Shown one piece after another: positions 51,337 to 60,642 of a stretch of DNA of 64,000 bases. Each line of letters starts with the position of its first letter. The stretch's first letter is position 1. Location: positions 1 through 64,000 of the IMG/VR virus record IMGVR_UViG_3300030117_003223. One strand, 5' to 3'. The DNA is from a virus. Both the position numbers and the translations under genes were made by a program. The notes beneath the pieces are model-generated. The model had not been told where the DNA came from. It saw only the letters and a program-made list of their open reading frames with translations, and did not search any database.

Positions 51337-51701
51337 TAGGTTATCTCCAACACACTTAGCGCAGCATCCAATACACTACCGGCAGATGCACCTATTGTTA
51401 TTACATCAGTTGCCTCCACGACAAGTTTCTGACCACCAAAGACTTCGAGTGTAGAGTCTGCTGGAACAGAAACTTCATTGAGTAGCGTAACGTTCTCGTT
51501 GTTAGCATCGTTTGAACCTGTTCTGCTCCCAGTGTTACTTGTTAGTTTAACTGTAACATCTCTGTCAGAAGCATCTTTGTTACATATGTTTAGACCAAGA
51601 ACAATTCCAGTGGTAGAGGTAGCACAGGTATATATCGTACTAAAAGTGCCGCTGTCTATAGCAACATCTGCGATTGTAAAAACTTTAAAAGTATTAGCCA
51701 T
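51336..51701 (-). CDS. Small beta-rich virion protein
   Basis: 121 residues: FTIADVAIDSGTFSTIYTC, GIVLGLNICNKDASDRDVTV, VPADSTLEVFGGQKLVVEA and GSVLDAALSVLEIT. This alternating hydrophobic strand plan, with 'GQKLVVEATD-x-I', is typical of small phage proteins that form head or tail decorations. A late octamer lies 23 bp upstream. Function not recognised. Confidence 0.68.
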   Translation of the reverse strand: MANTFKVFTIADVAIDSGTFSTIYTCATSTTGIVLGLNICNKDASDRDVTVKLTSNTGSRTGSNDANNENVTLLNEVSVPADSTLEVFGGQKLVVEATDVITIGASAGSVLDAALSVLEIT

Positions 51702-51724
51702 TTATTTTTTCTCCGTCCTAAGAG

Positions 51725-51732
51725 TATTTATA
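51725..51732 (-). promoter_or_regulatory. Late promoter octamer for the small virion genes
   Basis: Exact TATAAATA three bases after the stop of the gene at 51736-52389 and 23 bp before ATG 51701. Confidence 0.75.
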
Positions 51733-51735
51733 TTA

Positions 51736-52389
51736 TTACCCTAGAGCAATACCCAATGCTATAACATCTCCTACTACCGCTACGGTATCAGTTGCCGCTG
51801 GCAAGGTAAGAGTTACATCTGCTGTCGATGCTGGACCAATTAGAGTTGCTTTGTTTGTTCCGTTATCACTGTCCTCAAAAAATTCTATGAACCCAGCAGA
51901 GGTTGCACCATTTTTAACTGATAGACTAGCACTATGCACACTTGTTTGTGAAAAAGTAACCGCCCCAGCAGAAGCAATCGTTATTGAATCCGCATCAGAG
52001 GCAGAACCTATTGTGCCCCCGTTAGCAATAGCAAGATTACCAGCAAGAGTCACAGCAGAGTTATCAACTTTTAATCTTTGTGTTCCACCAGTGGTAATTG
52101 CGACTTCGTTTGCTGCACTAAAGAAAATACCTGAGTCAGTGTCACCTGTTTTAGTTATTGATGGCGCACCAGCAGAACCAGCAGCAAATGATGCGACAGA
52201 CGTGATAGTAGGCGCAGCGAGAGTAACCACAGATGCCGTGGCACTTAACCCAGATGTTAAGTCACTCCCATCACCTAGAAGAGTATATATCTCATTAAAG
52301 TTATCATTTATCTTGTCACCACCAACACGAATAGTGTCACCAGTACCATCATCAGGAGTAGAACCTAGACCAATTGCTTGTTTTGTCAT
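51736..52389 (-). CDS. Short tail-fibre-type protein
   Basis: 217 residues. GDTIRVGGDKINDNFNEIYTLLGDG at the N-terminus is a widespread fibre/baseplate-attachment pattern (read as two halves, GDTIRVGG and DKINDNFNEIY). The body has one GTIGSASDADSITIASAGAV unit, the same repeat that fills the long fibre at 36938-40324, and ends in Ala/Leu-rich strands. Probably a short fibre or a fibre-like cap. Late octamer 20 bp upstream. Confidence 0.75.
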   Translation of the reverse strand: MTKQAIGLGSTPDDGTGDTIRVGGDKINDNFNEIYTLLGDGSDLTSGLSATASVVTLAAPTITSVASFAAGSAGAPSITKTGDTDSGIFFSAANEVAITTGGTQRLKVDNSAVTLAGNLAIANGGTIGSASDADSITIASAGAVTFSQTSVHSASLSVKNGATSAGFIEFFEDSDNGTNKATLIGPASTADVTLTLPAATDTVAVVGDVIALGIALG

Positions 52390-52408
52390 TTTATTTTCCT
52401 TGTTACTT

Positions 52409-52416
52409 TATTTATA
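52409..52416 (-). promoter_or_regulatory. Late promoter octamer for the short fibre gene
   Basis: Exact TATAAATA four bases after the stop of the giant wedge gene and 19 bp before ATG 52389. Confidence 0.75.
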
Positions 52417-52420
52417 ATAG

Positions 52421-55400
52421 TTACTGTGGTATAGTCATATCAAATGTGTGTTCTGTAGTATCAAATCCTTCAGCGGTTGAATCAAATCCTTGGAAGAGTC
52501 CAGCAAAATAAATACTCTCAAGAAATGCTTGCTCTGTGCCTTCTTCTAAAAGAATATTATTACCACCAATATTGACACCGCTCAAGTCTACTGTGTCAGT
52601 TTCAAACTGTATCTGAATATCTCCACCATCTAAAGCATCCTCACCTTTAACTCTACCTATCCTACTCACGTAAATTTCAGAGGGTCTATTAAATCTTGGA
52701 ACTCTTGTAGAACCAGTGAAGTTTTCCACAGGCATAGAACCTATAGATGTGTTATCTTCAAGTGCAATCGTTTGAGTTTCCACTGATAACTTACCGCCAC
52801 GTAGTAACGCGGTTGCATCTTCTAGTAAAAATTCATCTCCATGAGTTGTAGCAACTGTGGTTTCATCCTCTTGCATAATCGAACCAGTGTCACTTTGTTC
52901 GTCCAAAATATTTACTATCGAATCATCGTCAGCAATGTTAAGTCCATCAGCGATAGATAACTCACTTATGCTAGGTGGTCCAGCCACCTCATCCTCAATC
53001 TTTAAATTAAATCCAGTTTCCAATAATAGATTTTCGCCGTCCTCTTGAACCACAGTATCATTTCTAAAAACAAGATAATCACTAAATGAAATGCCCTCAC
53101 CAAGATTATGGTCATCAGTAGTTTCCAAAAGTATTCTATCACCAGCATCTTGATCGGAAACTAGGTCAGAGGTGTTATCAAGAAGTATATCACCAACCAT
53201 ATTTTGAATACCAAGCGCTAATCCTGCCTCAACTGCAAGAGTATCACCTAAGAAACTTTCTTGTCTCACATTACTAAGGAACGTTAGTCCATTTGCACTA
53301 TCTCCAATACGACTTGGATTTGATTGAACAATCGCAGTGATTGTCCTGACTACCCTTACATCATATTCACCTGTGAGAGTTCCATCCTCTAAACTGAGTT
53401 TTACTCCATCCAACTCAGTCTCAGTGCGAATGACACCAATACCAGTTTCAGTTTCTAACTCAACATGTTCCGCTGCAAATCCAAATGCTTTAGGTCTACG
53501 TTTATTTTCTTCAGCAAATAAAGTCTCAAATGTGGACGCGAGTATCGGACTAAACGTATTCGTATCTGCAACATACTCATCACCTAGAGATGCGCCTGTA
53601 GGTGTGGAGATACCCGCATAGATTCTTGTTGCCGTCTTAACTTTACTAAAGACGGCAAACCCAGATGGATGAACTGCTTTTTTAAGCTCGTCAATATATG
53701 AACCCGCACCTGATGCAGTTTGCACCTCATATGAGAACTGTTGATAATAGAAGGAATCCTGTATGCGAATAAGGTCTTCACCTATTAGACTTTCAATACT
53801 AGTGCCATAACTACCAAGTTTATCAGCAGTAAGTCCAAGACCCACAGTTGTTTTTGCAATGTTTGCATTTACAATTGTGCCACTAGCAGTCGCAGTTGAG
53901 ATAGTTGAATTTACAAAATCTATATTTTCATTTTCTAAAATTACATTGTCGTTTTCATCAAGTCCAGATGAGTTAGTTCCATCGAAAACAATTTCATCAA
54001 AGTTTTCAACAGCAAATACTGGGTGACCACTATTATCTTCAAGAACGATGACAGGTTCCGCACCATTATCAGTGCCATTCGCATCTGTTCCATTTAATAC
54101 TATTGTTTTACCTTCACTTGTAACGAGATTCTCACCTGATTCAATATCATCAATAATAATATTATCACCAACACCAAATTTAACACTAGGGTCAGAACTC
54201 TCTTGCACAAACTTAATATAACGTGTATTGATATCAAGCTGGTGGTCTAGGAGTAAAGTTATTTCTTCTTCATTAACAACGTAATCACCGTCCTCAGTGA
54301 GTATGCTACCAGATGGACCTATACCACCAAAAGTTCCATCACCCGACTCCAGAAGAATTTGAGAAGCACGATCTTCTGCAAACTCCATAATCAGTTCGCC
54401 TCCGCCTGTCGCATCTTCCAGAGTGATGTAATCAGTCATGGCATCAAAAGCATCTAAGACAATATTGTTACCATCAGCATCAACAAGATTGTCACCAAAA
54501 CTAATATCACCATCTAGTATTAGACTTGAACCCACAAATAATAATTGCTCTGGAGCTGAGGCGTCCTCCAATCGTATTTGCTCTTCGTCATTGTCCTCAC
54601 TACCAATCCCAACTTTATCTTCGATAGAAGTTTCAAGAATTTGAGTTCCACTCTCAAATGAACGAACCGTTCCATCATGAGTTGTTAGAGCAGAGCCAGC
54701 AGAGAAAGTCCCTGTTATATCTTTGATAACGAAGTTTGCACGAAACTCTGCTGTTGGTGCTTCGTCATAATCCATCCCAAAGTTAGTTACCTCTACGCTC
54801 TCAACTGCACCTATCGTCTGTGTGGTTGCTAGAAGTTTTGTACCTGTTCCAAATTTGGAGGTAACTGTAACCGTAGGAAGTTTTGAGTAACCAATTCCAC
54901 CATCCTGTAAAAATACTTTTGTTATATCACCCGAACCAGATTCTAATATAAATGAATCATCGTCTCTTTTAATTACATCAATTCTAATTTCGCCAATCGC
55001 TTCCTGACATTGAATTCTATCACCAAGAACTGCCTCTGTGTTTATACCGTCTGTGTATGACGCAGCATTACCAGACTCAAAGAAAAGTTCTCCACCATCC
55101 TCTTGGACCAAACTAAGAAGTTCAACCTCTCTGTCTGTTCCCTCTTCTTGAACTAATGTGTCATTGTCCTCTGTTATGATTGAACCATGAATAACACTAA
55201 CAAAACCAGTTGCAGCATCAACAAGACCTGCCTCATCAGAGTTGTCAGTGAATGTTAGAACATCCCCAATCTCATAGTTTGTTCCACCGTCATCAACAGA
55301 TACTCCACTAACTGAACCTCGACCTATCTTTTCAACCTTAGCTTCAACATCCCCACTGCCTATTGAAGTAGATGTATCTATATCAATAGCATCAGCAACA

Positions 55401-56428
55401 TTATGAAGAATACCTCCATTAGTGACTGACATAGTAGAGACAATCTGTCTGACAGTAAAAGTAAACTCAACATCCTGTACAGATGATACTACACTTATAA
55501 TCTCATTTCTCTCAAAAGTGCCATCAATTTGATTTAAATCTAACTCATCAATGATTGACCCATCTGATGGGTCAACAAACTGAGCAACCCCTTGAACTAA
55601 CGCTGTTGCACCAGAAGTTTGTCCTGTAATTTTTTGACCTACTATTTCACTTGAGGTTGGAGAACCGATTGGTGTGACACGCATGATGGTAGGTTTATCC
55701 CAATCACCGTCAGACACACGAAGCATTCTAGTGTTAGGATAGAAAATCTCAGCATCCTCATCCAAAAGAATACGAAGGAATAGTTTTGCACCCTCTTGTG
55801 TTCCCTTTCTACGATATAGTTCTGCGATATTCTTCGTAAGATTTCTTTTATCTAATCCTGTAGCAAGACTGCTAGGGATTGCATTCATAAATGATTTACG
55901 AAACTGCTCAATGAAATCAAAGATAGTATTGTCAATATCAGCATATGCAAGAAGTTGTTGAATATTTTGTACAGGACTTGCCCGATACCTCGTCACTGTT
56001 CCAGTTGCACTAGAGGTTCCGCCGGTGATTGTTTCTCCTGTGATAAACTGTTGTTGTGAAGTGATGAACAATCTGGGTGTTGTTGTGTTTCCAAGATCAT
56101 CAACAAGAACTTCAGCAGTTGCTTTAGAGGTTCCACCAGTGATTGTCTCTCCCACAACAAACTTACCAGTTGTCCCTGTCCCACTCTCCAACACAATGGG
56201 ATTGCTTTCCTCATCAATTACAAGAGTGGGTGTGTTGACTTCTAAAAGAAGATTATCAATCGTCGCAGAAACTTGCAGCTCACCAGACTCAAGATATTTG
56301 TAGTAACTTTGAAGGAAAGACGAAAAGATAGGATGGTCATCAGCTACAAAATCAGGTAACTGACCATCTATCTGAGTGCTGACCTTATTAATCAGGTCTG
56401 GCGAATGTCTTCCATCAAAAGGTGCCAT
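52421..56428 (-). CDS. Giant baseplate wedge protein at the gp7 position
   Basis: 1335 residues. N-terminus LPDFVADDHPIFSSFLQSYY, then FIEQFRKSFMNAIPSSL and LYRRKGTQEGAKLFLRILL, found in the large wedge proteins of marine T4-like phages encoded between gp6 and gp8, hence the gp7 position. From residue about 80 on it is dominated by short modules: 'GETITGGTS-x-ATG' units, and many acidic 'ILLESG', 'IVLED', 'DGTDANGTDNGAEP' and 'GTNSSGLDENDNVILEN' pieces, which are the dispersed Asp/Gly cassette. T4 gp7 itself is 1032 residues and lacks these. The naming rests on synteny. Confidence 0.75.
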   Translation of the reverse strand: MAPFDGRHSPDLINKVSTQIDGQLPDFVADDHPIFSSFLQSYYKYLESGELQVSATIDNLLLEVNTPTLVIDEESNPIVLESGTGTTGKFVVGETITGGTSKATAEVLVDDLGNTTTPRLFITSQQQFITGETITGGTSSATGTVTRYRASPVQNIQQLLAYADIDNTIFDFIEQFRKSFMNAIPSSLATGLDKRNLTKNIAELYRRKGTQEGAKLFLRILLDEDAEIFYPNTRMLRVSDGDWDKPTIMRVTPIGSPTSSEIVGQKITGQTSGATALVQGVAQFVDPSDGSIIDELDLNQIDGTFERNEIISVVSSVQDVEFTFTVRQIVSTMSVTNGGILHNVADAIDIDTSTSIGSGDVEAKVEKIGRGSVSGVSVDDGGTNYEIGDVLTFTDNSDEAGLVDAATGFVSVIHGSIITEDNDTLVQEEGTDREVELLSLVQEDGGELFFESGNAASYTDGINTEAVLGDRIQCQEAIGEIRIDVIKRDDDSFILESGSGDITKVFLQDGGIGYSKLPTVTVTSKFGTGTKLLATTQTIGAVESVEVTNFGMDYDEAPTAEFRANFVIKDITGTFSAGSALTTHDGTVRSFESGTQILETSIEDKVGIGSEDNDEEQIRLEDASAPEQLLFVGSSLILDGDISFGDNLVDADGNNIVLDAFDAMTDYITLEDATGGGELIMEFAEDRASQILLESGDGTFGGIGPSGSILTEDGDYVVNEEEITLLLDHQLDINTRYIKFVQESSDPSVKFGVGDNIIIDDIESGENLVTSEGKTIVLNGTDANGTDNGAEPVIVLEDNSGHPVFAVENFDEIVFDGTNSSGLDENDNVILENENIDFVNSTISTATASGTIVNANIAKTTVGLGLTADKLGSYGTSIESLIGEDLIRIQDSFYYQQFSYEVQTASGAGSYIDELKKAVHPSGFAVFSKVKTATRIYAGISTPTGASLGDEYVADTNTFSPILASTFETLFAEENKRRPKAFGFAAEHVELETETGIGVIRTETELDGVKLSLEDGTLTGEYDVRVVRTITAIVQSNPSRIGDSANGLTFLSNVRQESFLGDTLAVEAGLALGIQNMVGDILLDNTSDLVSDQDAGDRILLETTDDHNLGEGISFSDYLVFRNDTVVQEDGENLLLETGFNLKIEDEVAGPPSISELSIADGLNIADDDSIVNILDEQSDTGSIMQEDETTVATTHGDEFLLEDATALLRGGKLSVETQTIALEDNTSIGSMPVENFTGSTRVPRFNRPSEIYVSRIGRVKGEDALDGGDIQIQFETDTVDLSGVNIGGNNILLEEGTEQAFLESIYFAGLFQGFDSTAEGFDTTEHTFDMTIPQ

Positions 56429-56431
56429 GTC

Positions 56432-58336
56432 TTAATAACTCGATGTGGTTGGTGTTGACGATGTTGTTGTGAAACTTACGTTTCCAGAATCGTCTCCAAC
56501 AGAAATAGTGTCAACTTGAGCAAGCACAGTTGTATTGGTAGTATCAATTTCTAATAGTTGGTTTCTCTTTGGAACAATGTCTAAAGAGTCAGGAATCGCA
56601 GTGACCCTAATCTGAGTTTGGGTTGCACCATCATAACTTGAAACTGAAGATACATAAAGTGACGTGATTGTAATTATTCCATTTGTGTAATCAACTGTTC
56701 CCGCTGTAGAACTATAGTATGATCTCACACCACCAACCAAAGAATATATTCTCAGATTTCCCGAACCGTCATCATCAAAAAAGTATTCTGTAGAACTCTG
56801 ACCAAAAATACCAAACCCAGTAGATGCGATAATACCTCCAGAGTCTTTGTTGTGGTCAGTGTGTGGATTAAAAAATGCGTTGTTATAATATATGTTATAA
56901 CTTTTTGCCTGAGTTGTATCAGGGGTTAGTAATTTTGATAGAGTTACATTTAGAGTATTGCTGGTGATTGCAGAGTCGGTATTATCAATTTGACCAACAA
57001 GTTTGGAATGTCTAAAGACACCGTTAAAAGTTTTGAGGTCGTCATCATTGAAACTCTCTATTGTGCTTCTAACATTTGTCTGAAGTGTCTCAGCAGATTT
57101 CGTGGTTGCGCTGGAGTTGAATTTTACAGTTGAGTTTAAAATAATGAATAAAGTTTCGGGGTCAACAACCACAGGAGTAATTGACGCTACGGTAAACGGT
57201 TGCAAGTCAGTTACTAATTGTTCCTTCTGTGTCTCTGTAAGATTTTGTCCTGTGGTAGATTTAACACTAATAAAAACCTTACCATACTCAGGAGTTGATA
57301 CCACTCCAAGACTCGTATCAAAAGAGCCGCTCTCTCCACCAAAGACAGCAACCGCTTGTGTGTTGGGAAACAGTTGTCTTACGTAAGTTTTATAATCTTC
57401 AAACGTCACACATCGACCCTGTGAAGAATAATCAAGAGGTGCGTTTAATTTTATAGATGACAAAGATTCGGGTTCTGCACCACCAACAGATGATGAGATT
57501 GTTGTGACACCAACATTAGTTACACCATCAATAGCACCAGCAGATGTAAACGTAGTCGCTCCATTACCCTCTGCTTTATTTGTAACTACAAATTGTAAGA
57601 TGACAATGTTACCATCAGATAGTGCCTTTCCAATGACACCATCCCCAAAATAAACTTCAAATTTCCCTGCCTCTACCTCTTGTAAGAAATATACAGTGCT
57701 CGTGCTCGTAACTGATGCGATATCATCTGCTAATGTATATGAGGTGGTCGTTGAGTCAGAGGATGAGTTCTGAACTTTTACCGTGAGTGTGCGAGTATCA
57801 ACACGATTCTCATTTATCAAAAACTTCTGTTCAACATCTTGCGAGTCAACGGTATATCGGGTTGTAATATAAGTTCCCTCATATAAGGTTGTGTTAGAAA
57901 AAACTATAGCGTTACCTATGTTTGTTGAAGTTACATCTGTTGTATTTACAAATGTAAAGGCAGTTCCGTCGATGGTTGTATTGAAAACTGCTCCCGCATC
58001 CATAGTAGCACTAGCATTACTAGTATTCAGTGCGATATCAACCACAGCAGTGGATGCCCTTGCAGATGTCGGCACGTATCCAAGAGTTTTTGCATGTGAT
58101 ACGATGGATGAACGTAAAGAGGCACTATCAAGAAACATTTCATTTGCAAGCATGTTTGCATTGAACGCAAGATAGTGAGTATTGTATGCCAGAGTGTCGA
58201 GAAGAATATTCATACCCGAACCCTCAAAGTCATAGTCAGTAAATTCTGTCTGCCCTTTGAGAAATACTTTTAGATTGTCTTTGATATCATCAAAGTCTAA
58301 TTCTGTTACATTAAGTCTTTTTGGATTTGCTGCCAT
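56432..58336 (-). CDS. 6: Baseplate wedge protein gp6
   Basis: 634 residues (T4: 660). KVFLKGQTEFTDYDFEGSGM and LLDTLAYNTHYLAFNANM closely parallel the T4 gp6 N-terminus (NEFLDYDFEGSRLNVLCDLLAYN), followed by SLRSSIVSHAKTLGYVPTS. It is the gp6/J-like wedge protein that forms the iris-like ring holding the baseplate together. The C-terminal third has beta-rich sequences ending in a Thr/Ser tail. It abuts gp25 (shared base). Confidence 0.94.
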   Translation of the reverse strand: MAANPKRLNVTELDFDDIKDNLKVFLKGQTEFTDYDFEGSGMNILLDTLAYNTHYLAFNANMLANEMFLDSASLRSSIVSHAKTLGYVPTSARASTAVVDIALNTSNASATMDAGAVFNTTIDGTAFTFVNTTDVTSTNIGNAIVFSNTTLYEGTYITTRYTVDSQDVEQKFLINENRVDTRTLTVKVQNSSSDSTTTSYTLADDIASVTSTSTVYFLQEVEAGKFEVYFGDGVIGKALSDGNIVILQFVVTNKAEGNGATTFTSAGAIDGVTNVGVTTISSSVGGAEPESLSSIKLNAPLDYSSQGRCVTFEDYKTYVRQLFPNTQAVAVFGGESGSFDTSLGVVSTPEYGKVFISVKSTTGQNLTETQKEQLVTDLQPFTVASITPVVVDPETLFIILNSTVKFNSSATTKSAETLQTNVRSTIESFNDDDLKTFNGVFRHSKLVGQIDNTDSAITSNTLNVTLSKLLTPDTTQAKSYNIYYNNAFFNPHTDHNKDSGGIIASTGFGIFGQSSTEYFFDDDGSGNLRIYSLVGGVRSYYSSTAGTVDYTNGIITITSLYVSSVSSYDGATQTQIRVTAIPDSLDIVPKRNQLLEIDTTNTTVLAQVDTISVGDDSGNVSFTTTSSTPTTSSY

Positions 58337-58794
58337 TATCGTAATCTCTCTAATAGAACCGTGGTGTCAATTATTTCCGTGGGAGCATTTTGAACGTAGA
58401 ACTCAATACTAATCTCGTAAGAATTTCTGTCCAAGTCAGGTAATGCTCGCACACCAACAAGTCTTGCTCTTGGTTCAAAATTTTCTATCACGTCTTCTAC
58501 CCTCTGTGATAATACAAAGGCAGTGATAGGACTAAGGGGTTCAAATAGAAGATCACGAATACCAGAACCTATCTCTGGATGAAAAGGTTTCTCATAGATA
58601 TTGGTAAGAATAAGATTTCTTACTGACCGTTTGATTGACTGAACACCACTTACTTTAGAGATATCGCTAGATGTAGATTTTTTACTAAAAAACAAGTCTA
58701 AATCTTTAAAGACTTGCGAATCCCTTGTCGTATTAATATTCCTAGACTGTGCATCAGAATAACTGGTGTTTAGGTATGAGTCTTCGGTTGCCAT
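58336..58794 (-). CDS. 25: Baseplate wedge protein gp25 (lysozyme-like fold)
   Basis: 152 residues (T4: 132). SVRNLILTNIYEKPFHPEIGSGIRDLLFEPLSP-type text (about 57-89) is the gp25/W core; despite a historical lysozyme-like label it is structural, linking tube and sheath to the wedge. Ends with VYVQNAPTEI-like ISIEFYVQNAPTEI. Ribosome site AAAAGGA and late octamer 20 bp upstream. Confidence 0.94.
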   Translation of the reverse strand: MATEDSYLNTSYSDAQSRNINTTRDSQVFKDLDLFFSKKSTSSDISKVSGVQSIKRSVRNLILTNIYEKPFHPEIGSGIRDLLFEPLSPITAFVLSQRVEDVIENFEPRARLVGVRALPDLDRNSYEISIEFYVQNAPTEIIDTTVLLERLR

Positions 58795-58813
58795 GAGTAG
58801 TCCTTTTTCATAT

Positions 58814-58821
58814 TATTTATA
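58814..58821 (-). promoter_or_regulatory. Late promoter octamer for gp25-gp6
   Basis: Exact TATAAATA, one base past the stop of the gene at 58823-59095 and 19 bp before the gp25 ATG. Confidence 0.8.
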
Positions 58822-58822
58822 C

Positions 58823-59095
58823 TCACTCACTCGCAGTTTGTTTCATAATAAATTTCTTTGGTGAACCCCAAACCTCTTTTGCGTTCACCTTGATAAATTT
58901 TTTGTTTGTTTCTTTTTTGTTTGGATTTGGAATCGTGACTATGACGTTTTTTCCTGCTCTCCACGCTTTCATTTTGTTAGACATTATCGTGAGAGGGGTA
59001 ACTGCATCTCTCATCTGTTTACGAGTAGACTTAGCAACATTTCTACGTTCACCTTTAGATTCCTGATGTGCTCTACTCTTTTTTCTTTTAGCCAT
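58823..59095 (-). CDS. Small basic protein
   Basis: 90 residues, very basic (Lys/Arg-rich at both ends), containing SNKMKAWRAGKNVIVTIPNP and ending KKFIMKQTASE. It lies between a conserved small protein and gp25 in the baseplate run. Basic charge suggests binding to nucleic acid or to acidic baseplate surfaces; no family recognised. Overlaps the upstream gene by 8 bp. Confidence 0.7.
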   Translation of the reverse strand: MAKRKKSRAHQESKGERRNVAKSTRKQMRDAVTPLTIMSNKMKAWRAGKNVIVTIPNPNKKETNKKFIKVNAKEVWGSPKKFIMKQTASE

Positions 59096-59324
59096 TATAA
59101 ATCTCCCTCACTGCTCTATAAGACGTTTCATGTTCGTCACACAAAAGAACCTCTGATATGACCGCATCAATGTTCTCATGCCAAAAATTTAAAAACTTGT
59201 GTACTCTTGGATACTCTGGTTTAACATCTCGCGTTTGCCATACAAACTCTTGTAGTATAGTATCATGGTCTGGCATCCAATACCTGATATTTAGTGTGAC
59301 TAAAGATTTTCTTTTTAAAATCAT
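59088..59324 (-). CDS. Small conserved baseplate-region protein
   Basis: 78 residues. LVTLNIRYWMPDHDTILQEF, then VWQTRDVKPEYPRVHKFLNF is a pattern I associate with a short gene conserved beside the hub genes of marine T4-like phages. Role unknown; possibly an assembly factor. Starts with an ATGA-type overlap of the hub-region gene. Confidence 0.72.
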   Translation of the reverse strand: MILKRKSLVTLNIRYWMPDHDTILQEFVWQTRDVKPEYPRVHKFLNFWHENIDAVISEVLLCDEHETSYRAVREIYNG

Positions 59325-60640
59325 GTTGACGGCTCTGGGTCATAATTTGACCTGTAATCATATGAGATTATAAAAGAAAACCCTTTAAATCGTTTGTTCA
59401 TCCGGTCATCTGACCGTAATCTACCACCACCCTTTGGTTTATTCATAAAACATTTAAAGAAAGGTCTTTTCTGTCCAGCCCTTCCCAACCTTCTATATTC
59501 AATTGACTCTAGGTTGCCAGGATGGTCATCCGATATGTTATATGGCGTTTTAATTGTAAGTTCTTTTCCTTTTGTGGTTACACTAGCAGATTTGCCAAAC
59601 TCACCTTTTGCACGTTCATAATCTCCTCTTCTTTCGAGGGTTTCAAAGATTATATCCTCACCATGAACACCGTATCTTTCTTTGTATCCAACTAATGGTT
59701 CACCATCAGCTCCCTTACGGGTTGTTTCAAACGTGGTAACTTGAGTAGGATCTAAATTTAATTGTGTCACTACTATAGTTCCGTTCACAGGTATATTATT
59801 AAGGTCTACTGTGAAGTACGTAAACCCCTGATTGTCTGTGGTAACCTCACCATCATCAGCTTTAACTTTTAGAGTTTCTGTTTCCGTCCTATGCACAAAT
59901 CCATCTGACTTTGACTTTGGAGCAACGTTCTTTTTCTCCTCCACCTTCTCTACTTTTTTAGTAACTACCTTTGTCGTTCCAGCATCCGTTTGTATTTGCT
60001 TAACTTGTTTCTCCTCAACGACTGTATACACACCGTCATCCTCTAAAAATTCATCTCCACCAGTTTTTAAAGGAGCTTGTGTTGCGGCAACATCATTTGT
60101 TATCGTTGTCACTTGTTCTGTAACCTCTGTGTTCTGAACTACTGTAGATGCTACCTCAGTGAGAGCAGCGACAGTGGGTTGTAACACCTCTTCTGCTTTC
60201 CGCACTGCATCCTCAGTTGACCCCGCAACCTTTTCAAAGTTTGGAACAGCAGAACATAGGTTTCCACCAGAGGAAGCAAGTGATGTTGCCTCAGAGACGA
60301 GTGAATCCAAACTAAATCCCGAAGCTGTCAAAGATGAACCAAACTCTGATGCTATGTTTGCCAATGTGGTAGCGTACTCAGGAGCGGTTATGGGTATTGA
60401 AGTTAGGTTTTTAATCTCCGCTTGAAGATTTAATTTTGGTAATTGTGGAATCTCAACAGATTTTAACTTATCTGACAACGCATTCAATTCACCCTCAAGA
60501 GAACCAAATGCAGAAGCAGCAGCGGACGCTGCCTCTTCTAACTTTGCTTCAATTTCATCAGCAGCCTGTTCTAGTTTTGTAAACAAGTCATTCATCTCAG
60601 GACTTGCACCGCATAGATTAGGATTTGAAAAGTCTACCAT
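59321..60640 (-). CDS. Hub-region structural protein with long helical N-terminus
   Basis: 439 residues. FSNPNLCGASPEMNDLFTKL opens a long Ala/Glu/Ser-rich helical region (to about 190), followed by a Val/Lys/Thr-rich coiled segment and a beta-rich C-terminal domain with FTYFTVDLNNIPVNG and IIFETLERRGDYERAKGEFG, and a final FSFIISYDYRSNYDPEPST. The gp48/gp54/gp27 hub genes of T4 would be expected near here, but none matches clearly. Start ATG 60640 has GGGAG seven bases upstream and lies two bases after the PAAR gene stop; longer frames would overlap that gene. Confidence 0.7.
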   Translation of the reverse strand: MVDFSNPNLCGASPEMNDLFTKLEQAADEIEAKLEEAASAAASAFGSLEGELNALSDKLKSVEIPQLPKLNLQAEIKNLTSIPITAPEYATTLANIASEFGSSLTASGFSLDSLVSEATSLASSGGNLCSAVPNFEKVAGSTEDAVRKAEEVLQPTVAALTEVASTVVQNTEVTEQVTTITNDVAATQAPLKTGGDEFLEDDGVYTVVEEKQVKQIQTDAGTTKVVTKKVEKVEEKKNVAPKSKSDGFVHRTETETLKVKADDGEVTTDNQGFTYFTVDLNNIPVNGTIVVTQLNLDPTQVTTFETTRKGADGEPLVGYKERYGVHGEDIIFETLERRGDYERAKGEFGKSASVTTKGKELTIKTPYNISDDHPGNLESIEYRRLGRAGQKRPFFKCFMNKPKGGGRLRSDDRMNKRFKGFSFIISYDYRSNYDPEPST

Positions 60641-60642
60641 GT

